Source: Mesorhizobium loti (GTDB lineage Bacteria; Pseudomonadota; Alphaproteobacteria; Rhizobiales; Rhizobiaceae). Taken from it: a stretch of 64,000 nt of DNA. Positions within the stretch are counted from its first letter, which is position 1; each line of letters opens with the position of its first letter. The stretch lies in contig CP050293.1 of assembly GCA_014189435.1 (NCBI GenBank), positions 3,973,001 through 4,037,000 on the forward strand, written 5' to 3'. Position numbers and translations under genes: made by a program. Positions 52,450 to 61,474 of this stretch are shown one piece after another. The notes below the pieces were generated by a model. It saw nothing but the letters and a program-made list of their open reading frames with translations. It was not told the DNA's origin and did no database searches.

Positions 52450-52465
52450 AGATTGTCGACAATCT
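52450..52465. promoter_or_regulatory. 16-bp palindromic operator before the GntR gene
   Basis: AGATTGTC-GACAATCT is a perfect palindrome 36 bases before the GntR start. The core TTGTCGACAA fits the TNGTNNNACNA pattern of FadR/VanR-type sites. TTGACC at 52437-52442 could be the -35 box. Autoregulation is inference. Confidence 0.65.
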
Positions 52466-52501
52466 GCTTGTCTTACTTTCGGTTTCCTTGGGAGTGGCCG
52501 A

Positions 52502-53194
52502 ATGGGGAATGCGGATTTCAGCCCGATCGCGGACACGACGCGCCGCGCCGAAATCGTGGCGCTGCTGCGACGCGCGATCCTGACCGGCCAACTGCAACCA
52601 GGACAGAAGCTCAACGAACTGCGGATTTCCGAACAGATGCGGGTCAGCCGCGCGCCTCTGCGCGAGGCGATGCGCGAGTTGGTCCAGGAAGGCATCCTGA
52701 CCAGCATTCCCTATGCCGGCACCTTCGTCATCGATGTCGCCGCCAAGGACATCGACGATGCCTATTCGCTCAACCAGGTGCTGGACGAGTTCGCCATCGA
52801 ACGGACATGGCCACAGCGCGACCAGCGTTTCTTCGATGAACTTGACCGGCGCCACGAAGCGGTGAAGCAGGCGACCCGCAACCTCGACACCACCCGCCAG
52901 ATCGAAACCGCGCTGCAACTGCATGGCCTGATCTACGAATGGGCCGACAATTCGGTGCTTCTGGAGACCTGGCAGCGGTTGACCAGCCGATTGCAGATGT
53001 ATTTCGCGCTGCACCAGCATGCGCGCAACGAGCCGGTGCCGGCCGAAGACGTGCACGAGACCTATGTGCGGCTGCTGAAGGGCAAGGACATGCGCGCCGC
53101 CCAACGCCATGCCCGAGAGCATATCCACCTCGACTTCGAACAGCTGCTTTCTTACGCGCGCGGCCTCGAACAGCGCCCGTCGAAAGGCGTCTGA
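52502..53194 (+). CDS. GntR-family regulator, FCD subfamily
   Basis: The protein has 230 residues. The winged helix contains LQPGQKLNELRISEQMRVSRAPLREAMRELVQEG (given in part) and the FCD domain ends HAREHIHLDFEQLL. GGGAGTGG precedes the ATG. It leads a rightward set with two enolase-superfamily enzymes and a Dpp-type transporter, which it probably controls through the palindrome upstream. Confidence 0.92.
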   Translation: MGNADFSPIADTTRRAEIVALLRRAILTGQLQPGQKLNELRISEQMRVSRAPLREAMRELVQEGILTSIPYAGTFVIDVAAKDIDDAYSLNQVLDEFAIERTWPQRDQRFFDELDRRHEAVKQATRNLDTTRQIETALQLHGLIYEWADNSVLLETWQRLTSRLQMYFALHQHARNEPVPAEDVHETYVRLLKGKDMRAAQRHAREHIHLDFEQLLSYARGLEQRPSKGV

Positions 53195-53220
53195 CCCGTT
53201 CCTCACCACCGCAGACAATG

Positions 53221-54336
53221 GACAGACACGTGCAGATCGAGACCATCAAAGCCTACCATGTCGTGCAGCCCTTCGTGGACGGGCCCTATCGCATGTCGAA
53301 GGGGCGCGAGGCCGAAGCCTTCGACGCCGTCATCGTGTCGATCACCTCCGACAGCGGCCTCACCGGCTGGGGCGAAATGGCGCCGCTCGGCAACTTTTAC
53401 TCCGCCGCCTTCCCGTCCGGCACCCGCGCCGGCGTACCGGAAATCGCACCGCACCTCATCGGCCACGATCCGCGCGGGCTGGCCAGCATCGGCCGGCTGA
53501 TGGACACGGTGTTCAAGGGCCATCCCTACATCAAGTCGGCGCTCGACATGGCCTGCTGGGATCTCGCGGCACGAGCCGCCGACGTGCCGCTGGTCACGCT
53601 GCTGGGCGGCAAGGAAAGCGACACCGCCGAACTCTACAAGGTCGTCACCCATGGCAGCGTCGACGCCATGGCCGCGCTGGCCAAGCGCATCGTCAAGGAC
53701 GGCTTTCACCGGCTGCAGGTCAAGGTCGGCGGCAATGTCCATGACGACATCGAACGCGTCACCGCGGTCGCCGCCTCGGTGCCGAAAGGCACTGTCATCT
53801 TCTGTGACGCCAATGCCGGCTGGACACCCTACCAGGCGCGCCAGTTCGCCGACGCCACACGCGCCATCGACTACACGTTCGAGCAGCCCTGCACGACGAT
53901 CGACGAGAACATGTCGGTGCGCCGCATGCTCGACAAGCCGATGGTGCTCGACGAATCCGTCACCTCGCTCGAGGAAATGCTGGAAATCCATCGCCGGGGC
54001 GCGGCCGACGGGCTGACGCTGAAGATTTCGCGGCTGGGCGGCGTGACCAAGACCCGGCAGATCCGCGATGTTGCCGTCGATTTGGGCTTCATGATCACGG
54101 TCGAGGACACCGGCGGCGCCGAGATCGACACGGCGGCGATGGCGCATCTGTCACTGTCGACACCGGAAGAGCGCCGGCTGCACGCCATCGCCTTCCATGA
54201 ATGGGTGACGGTGCGCACGGCATCGAACATGCCGCCGGTCACCGGCAGCCGCATGGGCATTCCAGATGGCCCCGGCCTTGGCATCGATGTCGTTCCTGAC
54301 CTGCTGGGCAAGCCTTTCTTCGAGATCGGCCGCTGA
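53221..54336 (+). CDS. Enolase-superfamily enzyme (cis-3-hydroxyproline dehydratase-like)
   Basis: The protein has 371 residues. The KxK motif lies in RLQVKVGG, metal ligands in IFCDANAGW, TFEQP and VLDESVTS, and the second-side catalytic Lys in LTLKISRLGG. Lys on both sides of the barrel is the pattern of the muconate lactonizing/epimerase branch. The overall text resembles cis-3-hydroxy-L-proline dehydratases. The substrate is not settled. The start is weak (no clear Shine-Dalgarno); GTG 53232 is an alternative. Confidence 0.82.
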   Translation, partial: DRHVQIETIKAYHVVQPFVDGPYRMSKGREAEAFDAVIVSITSDSGLTGWGEMAPLGNFYSAAFPSGTRAGVPEIAPHLIGHDPRGLASIGRLMDTVFKGHPYIKSALDMACWDLAARAADVPLVTLLGGKESDTAELYKVVTHGSVDAMAALAKRIVKDGFHRLQVKVGGNVHDDIERVTAVAASVPKGTVIFCDANAGWTPYQARQFADATRAIDYTFEQPCTTIDENMSVRRMLDKPMVLDESVTSLEEMLEIHRRGAADGLTLKISRLGGVTKTRQIRDVAVDLGFMITVEDTGGAEIDTAAMAHLSLSTPEERRLHAIAFHEWVTVRTASNMPPVTGSRMGIPDGPGLGIDVVPDLLGKPFFEIGR

Positions 54337-54337
54337 G

Positions 54338-55522
54338 ATGAAAATCCGCAGCATCAAAGCCACGCCGATCAACCTGCGCCTCGAAGCGCCCTACGCCTGG
54401 GTGTTCGGCGAGCTCGACGGGTTTTCGCCGACCATCGTCGAGGTCGAGACCGAGGACGGCTTGATCGGCCTTGGCGAGGCGCCGACCCCGGCGGCGGCCA
54501 CGATCATCAATGATGTCCTGGCGCCACGGCTGGTCGGCCGGGATGCCTTCGACATCGCCGGCGCCGAGAACGTCTGCCTGCCCTATTGGACCGGCGTGCA
54601 GTCGATCAACGACCGCACCCGCATCATGGCTTTCGGCGCAATCGAGATGGCGTTGTGGGATCTGCGCGGCAAGGCGTGGAACCAGCCGCTCTACCAGTTG
54701 CTGGGCGGCGCCGTGCGCAAGGACATCCCGTTCACCGACTATTTTTCGTTGCGCGGCGATGGGCCAAAGGTGAAGGGCGAGACGACGCCGGAAGAGGTCG
54801 CCGATTATTGCGTCGAATTGCATGAGACCTATGGAACGACCTTCTTCGAAGGCAAGTTCTCGACCGAGGACCCGAAAGTCTCGCTCAGGATGGTCGAGCT
54901 GATCCGCCGCAAACTTGGCGACGATGCGATGATCCGCATCGATTCCAACCAGGCCTATTCACTCAGCACCGCGCGGCGGCTGGCGCGGCCGCTGGAGGAT
55001 CTCGGTGTGCGCAACTGGGAGGATCCGGTGGCGACCATCGAGGAGATGCGCGAATTGCGGCGCCATTGCTCGATCCCATTCTCGACCCACAACATCGACA
55101 TTGCGCGCGCCATGGAAACCAAGGTGCCGGACGCTTTCGTCGGCAACCCGACGACGCATGGCGGCATCGGCCGGCTGCTGCGTTTCGTCGGCGCCTGCGA
55201 GCACGCCGGCATCGATTTCTGGTGCTACAGCGGCGACAGCGGCATCGGCAGTGCTGCCTATCTGCATCTGTGCGCGGCACTCGGCTGGATCAGGGAGCCG
55301 AACCAGTCGCTGTTTCGTATGCTGCCGATGGATGTCACCGAGGAAGGACCATTTTCGCCGAAGAACAATTTCGTGCGGGTGCCGGAAGGTCCCGGCCTTG
55401 GCGTCACCTTGTCGCGCGAAAACCTCGCCGCCTGTCACAGAGACTTTACCGAGAAAGGACCGTGCAACAAGTATCATGACCCGGCAAAGCCCGGAACCTA
55501 TCGCCGTTTGCCGCTGAACTAG
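54338..55522 (+). CDS. Enolase-superfamily enzyme (glucarate dehydratase-like)
   Basis: The protein has 394 residues. The capping domain has GLIGLGEAPTPAAATIINDVL. The barrel has TTFFEGKFSTEDP (Lys), MIRIDSNQAYS, NWEDPVAT, and the Asn-containing FSTHNID block seen in glucarate dehydratases. Later text FWCYSGDSGIG replaces the usual HSN/HD motif region. It begins one base after the previous gene's stop (TGAGATG). The acid substrate is unknown. Confidence 0.85.
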   Translation: MKIRSIKATPINLRLEAPYAWVFGELDGFSPTIVEVETEDGLIGLGEAPTPAAATIINDVLAPRLVGRDAFDIAGAENVCLPYWTGVQSINDRTRIMAFGAIEMALWDLRGKAWNQPLYQLLGGAVRKDIPFTDYFSLRGDGPKVKGETTPEEVADYCVELHETYGTTFFEGKFSTEDPKVSLRMVELIRRKLGDDAMIRIDSNQAYSLSTARRLARPLEDLGVRNWEDPVATIEEMRELRRHCSIPFSTHNIDIARAMETKVPDAFVGNPTTHGGIGRLLRFVGACEHAGIDFWCYSGDSGIGSAAYLHLCAALGWIREPNQSLFRMLPMDVTEEGPFSPKNNFVRVPEGPGLGVTLSRENLAACHRDFTEKGPCNKYHDPAKPGTYRRLPLN

Positions 55523-55770
55523 AGGACGGCAAGCGGCCAAGACAAGTGGCCAAGAAACGAGAAGCCAGCCGCCGCGACTTCGGTCGGGAAGGTCGGACAG
55601 GACGAAGGAGCAGTGCAGCCAACGATCCGGCGCGTCCACGCCACGATTGGATGGACCGGACAAAACCGCATGCTAAAGTTCCGGTCGACAGAACCTCTCT
55701 GGCGGCCGGAAAATGGAGCAATCCACGAAATTTCGTCAACCATAAGAAATAGGGGAAAGGGTAAAAACCC

Positions 55771-57435
55771 ATGAGCAAGAACTACAGCATTCTCGACCTG
55801 ATCCGGCGCAATCGTTCGCCGCTTGAAAATCACCTGATTGACGGCCTTGTCGACGGCAGGGTCAGCCGCCGCGACTTTGTCCGCCACGGCAGCCTGCTCG
55901 GCCTGTCGCTGCCGCTGCTCGGCCGTATCGGCATGGCGGCCGGCCTCGGCGGCATGCCATCGCTGGCGCGCGCCCAGGGCGCACCCGGCGCCACCATCCG
56001 CGTCGCCAGCAGCGTGCCGGCGGCGACGATCGACCCGGTCACCATCGCTGACGCCGGCGGCCTGCTGGTGATGCAGCAGGTTGCCGAGTTCCTCTGCGTC
56101 GACGGCCCCGACCTCGTGCTGCAACCGGCATTGGCCGAAAGCTGGAAGCCGAACGACACCGGCACGGTGTGGACCTTCAAGCTGCGCAAGGGCGTAAAAT
56201 TCCACAGCGGCGGCGAGATGAAGGCCGACGACGTCGTGGCCAGCATCGACCGCCTTGCCGATCCGGCAAACTCGTCCAACGCGCTGTCGGTGTTCACCGG
56301 CATCCTGCAGAAGGGCGCTTCAAAGAAAGTCGACGACTACACGGTAGAATTCCACCTCGACGCGCCGAACGGCAACTTCCCCTACATGCTGTCGTCCGAC
56401 AATTACAATGCCGTCATCATCCCGGCGAGCTACAAGGGTGACTACGAGAAAAGCTTCGACGGCACCGGACCGTTCAAAATCGAGAAATACACGGCAAAGG
56501 TCGGTGCATCCTTCGTCCGCAATGAGGACTATTGGGGGCCGAAGGCATTGCCCGAGCGCACCGAGTTCACCTTCTTCACCGACACGCAGCCGCAGATCCT
56601 GGCGCTGCAGGGCGGACAGGTCGACATCATCAACCAGCTGCCGGTGCTGGCCGGCGTCGCACTGCTCAACGATCCGAACATCGACATCATCAGCCTGAAG
56701 TCGTCGGCCCATCAGCAGTTGCACATGCGCTGCGACGAAGGCCCGTTGAAGGATGCGCGCGTGCGTCGGGCCATTGCGCTCTGCCTCGATCGCGACAAGC
56801 TGGCCGCCGGCCTGATGAAGGGACGCTCCGCACTGGGCAATGACAGCCCGTTCGCCGCTGTCTACCCTTCGACCGATACGAGCGTGCCGCAACGCAAGCA
56901 GGACATCGCCCAGGCCAAGCAGCTCATGGAAGCGGCCGGCCTTGGCCAGGGCTTCAAGATAACGCTGACCACCGAACGCTATCTGGAAATCCCCGAATAC
57001 GCCCAGCTCATCCAGAACTGGGTCAAGGAGATCGGCGTCGAGCTCGACCTCAACATCCTCGACCAGGGCGGCTATTACGGCGATGCGGTGTTCGGCAAAT
57101 CGAACTGGCTGGATTCGGTGATGGGCATCACCGACTACGGCCACCGCGGCGTGCCGAACGTCTATCTCGCGGCACCGCTGAAGAGCGAAGGCACCTGGAA
57201 CGCGGCACACTTCAAGAACAAGGACTATGACGCGCTGGCGACCAGCTACATCGCCGCGCTCGACCTCGAGGCGCAGAAGGCCGACGCCGGCAAGATCCAG
57301 AAGCTGCTGCTCGAGGAAACGCCGGTCATCTTCGGCTATTTCTACGACTATCTGACGGCGACGGCGAAGGGCGTGGCCGGCGTGCAGCCGACCGCGATGT
57401 CGCAGTTGTTCCTCGACAAGGCATCGAAGGCCTGA
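55771..57435 (+). CDS. Dpp/Opp-type ABC transporter substrate-binding protein, Tat-exported
   Basis: SBP_bac_5 protein of 554 residues. The N terminus has a long leader with SRRDFVRHGSLLGLSLPLLG, a twin-arginine motif followed by a hydrophobic stretch, so it is probably exported folded by Tat. Family text includes LAESWKPNDTGTVWTFKLRKGVKFHSG (given in part) and the central binding region. It is paralogous to the partial gene at 62491. Its ligand may be a peptide-like or opine-like compound handled by the adjacent enolase-superfamily enzymes. Confidence 0.92.
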   Translation: MSKNYSILDLIRRNRSPLENHLIDGLVDGRVSRRDFVRHGSLLGLSLPLLGRIGMAAGLGGMPSLARAQGAPGATIRVASSVPAATIDPVTIADAGGLLVMQQVAEFLCVDGPDLVLQPALAESWKPNDTGTVWTFKLRKGVKFHSGGEMKADDVVASIDRLADPANSSNALSVFTGILQKGASKKVDDYTVEFHLDAPNGNFPYMLSSDNYNAVIIPASYKGDYEKSFDGTGPFKIEKYTAKVGASFVRNEDYWGPKALPERTEFTFFTDTQPQILALQGGQVDIINQLPVLAGVALLNDPNIDIISLKSSAHQQLHMRCDEGPLKDARVRRAIALCLDRDKLAAGLMKGRSALGNDSPFAAVYPSTDTSVPQRKQDIAQAKQLMEAAGLGQGFKITLTTERYLEIPEYAQLIQNWVKEIGVELDLNILDQGGYYGDAVFGKSNWLDSVMGITDYGHRGVPNVYLAAPLKSEGTWNAAHFKNKDYDALATSYIAALDLEAQKADAGKIQKLLLEETPVIFGYFYDYLTATAKGVAGVQPTAMSQLFLDKASKA

Positions 57436-57450
57436 ACAAACTCGTTGTTG

Positions 57451-57522
57451 GAGCATGATCTCCGGACAAAACGGTTCCCGTTTGTCCGAGAAAACCGGTA
57501 CCCACTTTTCGGGATCATGCTC
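57451..57522. repeat. Rhizobial palindromic repeat (RIME-like)
   Basis: Inverted ends GAGCATGATC and GATCATGCTC enclose the inner pair CGGACAAAACGG/CCGTTTGTCCG and the CCGGTACCCACTTTTCGGG text. This kind of element is scattered in Rhizobiales genomes. Here it lies between the binding-protein gene and the first permease gene. Confidence 0.8.
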
Positions 57523-57546
57523 AGAAGGGAAAGCCAATCCTCTAAC

Positions 57547-57572
57547 AGCCAGCTCCCGCATGGGGGCTGGCT
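57547..57572 (+). other. Intercistronic hairpin before the permease gene
   Basis: Arms AGCCAGCTCCC and GGGGGCTGGCT with a four-base loop (one G-T pair). No T run follows. It is the third hairpin in this window to follow an ABC binding-protein gene. Confidence 0.65.
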
Positions 57573-57590
57573 CCACAAGGAGTCCTAGCC

Positions 57591-58544
57591 ATCTTCTCCT
57601 TTCTTGTGCGGCGCCTCTCGCTGTCGGTAGTGACGCTGTTCCTGCTGAGCATCATGGTGTTCCTGGGCGGCCAGGTGCTGCCCGGCAATGTCGGACGCGC
57701 CATATTGGGTCCGTTCGCCGACCAGCGCGCGGTCGATGCGCTCAATCACACGCTCGGCGTCGATCGCCCACTGCTGACCCAGTACTGGGGCTGGATATCC
57801 AACTTCGTCCAGGGCGACATGGGCACGTCCTACATCTTCCGCTCGCCGGTCGCGCCCTTCGTCATCGATGCGCTCGGCAATTCGATGAAGCTGGCGACGG
57901 TCGCCTTCGTGCTGGTGGTGCCGATCGGCATTCTGGGCGGGGTCGTCGCGGCACTCAATCTCAACCGCCCGCTCGATCGCATCATCAGCCTCGGCGGCCT
58001 GTCGGTGACGGTGCTGCCGGAGTTCGTCACCGGGATCATCCTGATCCTGATCTTTGGTGTCTGGCTGCGCTGGCTGCCGATCTCGGCGGCATGGCCGCGC
58101 GACGCCGGTTTCTTCACCCAGCTCTATTACCTGATCCTGCCCTCGCTGCCGTTGTTCCTGGTGCTGTTCGGCTACATCGCCCGCATGGCACGCTCCGGCA
58201 TGATCGAAGCGCTCGATTCCGATTACACGCGAACGGCCGTGCTGAAGGGCCTGCCCTGGCGCACGGTGATCTGGCGGCATGTGCTGCGCAACGCGCTGTT
58301 GCCGACCATCACCGTTATCGCCACGCAGACCGGCTATCTCATCGGCGGCCTCGTGGTGATCGAAACACTGTTTCGCTACCAGGGCATCGGCTCGCTGATC
58401 TTCACCGCCGCGCGCGGCAAGGATTTCCCGATGCTGGAATCCGGCATTCTCACCATCGGCATCGTCTATGCCGTGGCGACACTGATCGCCGACTTCCTCT
58501 ATTCCATGCTCAATCCGCGCATCCGGCTGGGGTCAGATCAATGA
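57591..58544 (+). CDS. Dpp/Opp-type ABC permease 1 (DppB-like)
   Basis: The protein has about 312-317 residues and six helices, with the DppB text FVRRLSLSVVTLFLLSI-like start, GVDRPLLTQYWGWISNFVQGDMGTSY (given in part) and the EAA-type loop RTAVLKGLPWRTVIWRHVLRNALLP. The normal frame start is GTG 57606, but no Shine-Dalgarno is near it. AAGGAG at 57577-57582 is placed for an ATC codon at 57591, which would give the usual FSFLVRRL beginning. Start is therefore uncertain: AUC initiation or a one-base error. Confidence 0.85.
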   Translation: MFSFLVRRLSLSVVTLFLLSIMVFLGGQVLPGNVGRAILGPFADQRAVDALNHTLGVDRPLLTQYWGWISNFVQGDMGTSYIFRSPVAPFVIDALGNSMKLATVAFVLVVPIGILGGVVAALNLNRPLDRIISLGGLSVTVLPEFVTGIILILIFGVWLRWLPISAAWPRDAGFFTQLYYLILPSLPLFLVLFGYIARMARSGMIEALDSDYTRTAVLKGLPWRTVIWRHVLRNALLPTITVIATQTGYLIGGLVVIETLFRYQGIGSLIFTAARGKDFPMLESGILTIGIVYAVATLIADFLYSMLNPRIRLGSDQ

Positions 58545-59419
58545 GCGCCGTCCAAAGCACTTCCCCCGTTCCCGACGACACGCGCCGGCGCGGCCCGCTG
58601 GCCGAGGTCTTTTACTCCCTGCTGCGCTCGCGAACATTCCTTGTTGGTTTCGCCATCGTGCTGTTTTGGGTTGCCTGCGCGCTGTTCGGCGAGCATTTCG
58701 CGCCCTACGACCCGCTCGCCGACGACATCATCAATGCGCTGGCGCCGCCTTCTTCCGAACACTGGTTCGGTACCGACCAGATCGGCCGCGACGTCTTCTC
58801 GCGGGTCATCGTCGGTTCGCGCGACATCCTCACCGTCGCACCGTTGGCAACCTTGCTGGCGACGGTGGCTGGCACTGCGCTTGGCCTCATCACCGGCTAT
58901 TTTCGCGGCCTCGTCGACGATGTCGTCAGCCGTATCCTCGAAGCCTTCATGGCGATCCCAGTGGTCATTGTCGCGTTGCTGGCAATCGTTGCGCTCGGCA
59001 CCTCGAAGACGACGGTCATCGTCGTCATTGGCCTCAGCTTCGCACCGATCATCGCGCGCACCGTGCGCTCCGCGGTGCTTGCCGAGCGTGAACTCGACTA
59101 TGTCGCCGCCGCACAGCTCAGGCATGAAAGTGCGCTGCATACGATGTTCGTCGAGATCCTGCCCAACGTCATCCCGCCGATCCTGGTCGAAACCACGGTG
59201 CGGCTCGGCTATGCCATTTTCGCCGTCGCCACGCTCTCCTTCATGGGCTTCGGCATCCAGCCGCCCTCGCCTGACTGGGGGCTCTCGATCTCCAACAATT
59301 ACGGCATGATCGGCGGCGGCTTCTGGTGGACGGTGCTGTTCGATGCGCTGGCCATCGCCTCGCTGGTGATCGGCGTCAACCTGGCCGCCGACGGCGTTCA
59401 CGGAGCGCTCAATGACTAA
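58541..59419 (+). CDS. Dpp/Opp-type ABC permease 2 (DppC-like)
   Basis: The protein has 292 residues. It has the DppC N-terminal helix followed by FAPYDPLADDIINALAPPSSEHWFGTDQIGRDVFSRVI (given in part), the standard OppC-N to permease transition. The loop DYVAAAQLRHESALHTMFVEILPNV contacts the ATPase. Start overlaps the previous stop (ATGA), and its stop overlaps the ATPase start by 8 bases. Confidence 0.94.
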   Translation: MSAVQSTSPVPDDTRRRGPLAEVFYSLLRSRTFLVGFAIVLFWVACALFGEHFAPYDPLADDIINALAPPSSEHWFGTDQIGRDVFSRVIVGSRDILTVAPLATLLATVAGTALGLITGYFRGLVDDVVSRILEAFMAIPVVIVALLAIVALGTSKTTVIVVIGLSFAPIIARTVRSAVLAERELDYVAAAQLRHESALHTMFVEILPNVIPPILVETTVRLGYAIFAVATLSFMGFGIQPPSPDWGLSISNNYGMIGGGFWWTVLFDALAIASLVIGVNLAADGVHGALND

Positions 59420-61442
59420 GCCCGCCAAGGCCAAAAACGCACTCGAACTCACCGATCTGTCGGTTGCCTACCGCGTCGCCGGCCGCAACCGCGCAGTGCT
59501 GCGCAACCTCAGCCTCACCATCGGCCAGGGCGAAGCCTATGGGCTGGTCGGCGAATCCGGCTGCGGCAAATCCACCGTGGCGCTCACCGTCGTGCGCTAT
59601 TTGCCGAGAAACGGCTCGATCACCGGCGGCGCGATCTCGCTCGACGGCCAGGATGTGATGAAGCTCGATGCTGAGGCGCTCAGGCGCGCCCGCGCCGAAA
59701 GCGTCTCGATGGTCTATCAGGACCCAGGCAAGGCGTTGAACCCGTCGATCCGCATCGGCCGGCAGTTGACCGAGATTTTCGAGCTTGGCGGTATCTCCGG
59801 ACAAGCGGCCACCGACCGCGCCATCGCCATGCTGAACCGCGTGCGCATTTCCGACCCGACAAGCGTCATGCAGCGCTATCCGCACCAGCTGTCGGGCGGC
59901 ATGCAGCAGCGCGTGGCGATCGCCATGGCGCTGGCCAACGATCCCTCGACGCTGATCCTCGACGAGCCGACCACCGGCCTCGATGCGACGGTGGAAGCCG
60001 AAGTGCTCGACCTGATCGCGCAGCTCAGGCAGGAACTGTCGGCCTCGATCCTGTTCATCAGCCACAACCTCGCCGTCGTTTCCAACATGTGCGACCGGGT
60101 CGGCGTGCTCTATGCCGGCATGCTGGTCGAGGAAGGGCCGACGGAGGTCGTGTTCAACGACCCGCGTCATCCCTACACCGTGGCGCTGCTGCGCTGCCTG
60201 CCGCGCGGCGGCCAGCGCAAGGATCAGGGTCGCCTCGACACCATTCCTGGCTTTCTGCCCGGCATTGGAGCCGATATCAAAGGCTGCGCCTTCGCCGACC
60301 GCTGCGCGCTCGCCGACGACCGCTGCCGCAGCGAATTGCCGCCGCTCTATGATCTGGGCGGCCGGCTGTCGCGCTGCTTCCATCACGACAAGGCGCAGGC
60401 GCTGCCGCGCGCGACACCGAGCGATGTGGCGCCCGCACCAAAGGTGGCGGCAGCACCGGTGCTGCGCGTCGCGGGGCTCAACAAGACCTATGCCAGCCAC
60501 GGCCATGCGCTGCGCGCCGTCAAGGACGTGTCGCTCGACCTGCGGCCCGGCGAGACACTCGGTCTGGTCGGCGAATCCGGCAGCGGCAAGACGACCTTCG
60601 CCAGGCTGCTGCTCGGCCTGGTGCCGCCTGACGCGGGCGGCACCATCGAGCTCGAGGGCAAGGCCCTGGCGCCCAGGCTGGAGAACCGCAGCGACGACCA
60701 GATCAAGGCGATGCAGATCGTCTTCCAGAACCCGGACTCCGCACTCAACCGCTCGCATTCGATCCGCCATCTGATCGGCCGCGCGCTGAAGCGGCTGGCG
60801 GGCCTCTCCGGCAAGGCGCTGGAGGCGCGTCTCAACGACCTCGTCCGCTCGGTGCGGCTTACCGACCGGCATCTGGCCGTCAAGCCACGCCAGCTGTCCG
60901 GCGGCCTGAAGCAACGCGTCGCCATCGCGCGTGCCTTCGCCGGCGACCCGCGCATCGTCGTGTGCGACGAGCCGACCTCGGCGCTCGACGTCTCGGTGCA
61001 GGCGGCCATCCTCAACCTGCTCGCCGACCTGCAATCGAAGGAAGATGTCAGCTACATCTTCATCTCGCATGATCTTGCCGTGGTGCGTTACCTCTCCGAC
61101 AAGATCGCCGTGCTTTATCTCGGCCGCATCATGGAGCTCGGCCCCTCGGAAGACGTCTTTTCCGGACCGCATCATCCCTACACCGAAGCGCTGCTGTCGG
61201 CGGTGCCCAAACTCGACCAGACCGAGACGGCGCGCATTCGCCTCGACGGCGAAATCCCTAGCGCCACCAATCCGCCGTCGGGCTGCGTCTTCCACACGCG
61301 CTGCCCGCGCAAGATCGGCCCGATCTGCGAAGAGCAGGAGCCGCCGCTGAGCGAAGCCCAGCCCGGCCATTCGATCCGCTGCCATATTCCCTACGCCGAA
61401 TTGGCCAGGTTGCAGAGGGCGGTCGTAACCGAGCCGGCATAG
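59412..61442 (+). CDS. Dpp/Opp-type ABC ATP-binding protein, DppD-DppF fusion
   Basis: The protein has 676 residues with two ATPase domains in one chain. Domain 1 has GESGCGKSTVALTV, LSGGMQQRVAIAMAL and LILDEPTTGLD, then an oligopeptide C-terminal region with Cys residues (CAFADRCALADDRC). Domain 2 has GESGSGKTTFARLL, LSGGLKQRVAIARAF and VVCDEPTSALD, and a second Cys-rich tail (CVFHTRCPRKIGPIC). The fusion is common in rhizobia. It is the last gene of the transporter operon. Confidence 0.95.
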   Translation: MTKPAKAKNALELTDLSVAYRVAGRNRAVLRNLSLTIGQGEAYGLVGESGCGKSTVALTVVRYLPRNGSITGGAISLDGQDVMKLDAEALRRARAESVSMVYQDPGKALNPSIRIGRQLTEIFELGGISGQAATDRAIAMLNRVRISDPTSVMQRYPHQLSGGMQQRVAIAMALANDPSTLILDEPTTGLDATVEAEVLDLIAQLRQELSASILFISHNLAVVSNMCDRVGVLYAGMLVEEGPTEVVFNDPRHPYTVALLRCLPRGGQRKDQGRLDTIPGFLPGIGADIKGCAFADRCALADDRCRSELPPLYDLGGRLSRCFHHDKAQALPRATPSDVAPAPKVAAAPVLRVAGLNKTYASHGHALRAVKDVSLDLRPGETLGLVGESGSGKTTFARLLLGLVPPDAGGTIELEGKALAPRLENRSDDQIKAMQIVFQNPDSALNRSHSIRHLIGRALKRLAGLSGKALEARLNDLVRSVRLTDRHLAVKPRQLSGGLKQRVAIARAFAGDPRIVVCDEPTSALDVSVQAAILNLLADLQSKEDVSYIFISHDLAVVRYLSDKIAVLYLGRIMELGPSEDVFSGPHHPYTEALLSAVPKLDQTETARIRLDGEIPSATNPPSGCVFHTRCPRKIGPICEEQEPPLSEAQPGHSIRCHIPYAELARLQRAVVTEPA

Positions 61443-61474
61443 CGGGCGTTACCGTCGCTCGTGTGGCTTGGCAG

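Noticed and set aside
55546..55752. 68-codon plus-strand ORF between the enolase-superfamily gene and the Dpp binding protein
   Set aside because: Basic, low-complexity residues and no Shine-Dalgarno site; more likely leader DNA with the operon's promoter.
59409..61385. Long minus-strand open frame (658 codons) opposite the Dpp ATPase gene
   Set aside because: Residues are His/Arg/Gly-rich without domain text; it mirrors a clear two-domain ATPase on the plus strand, a usual effect of high GC.
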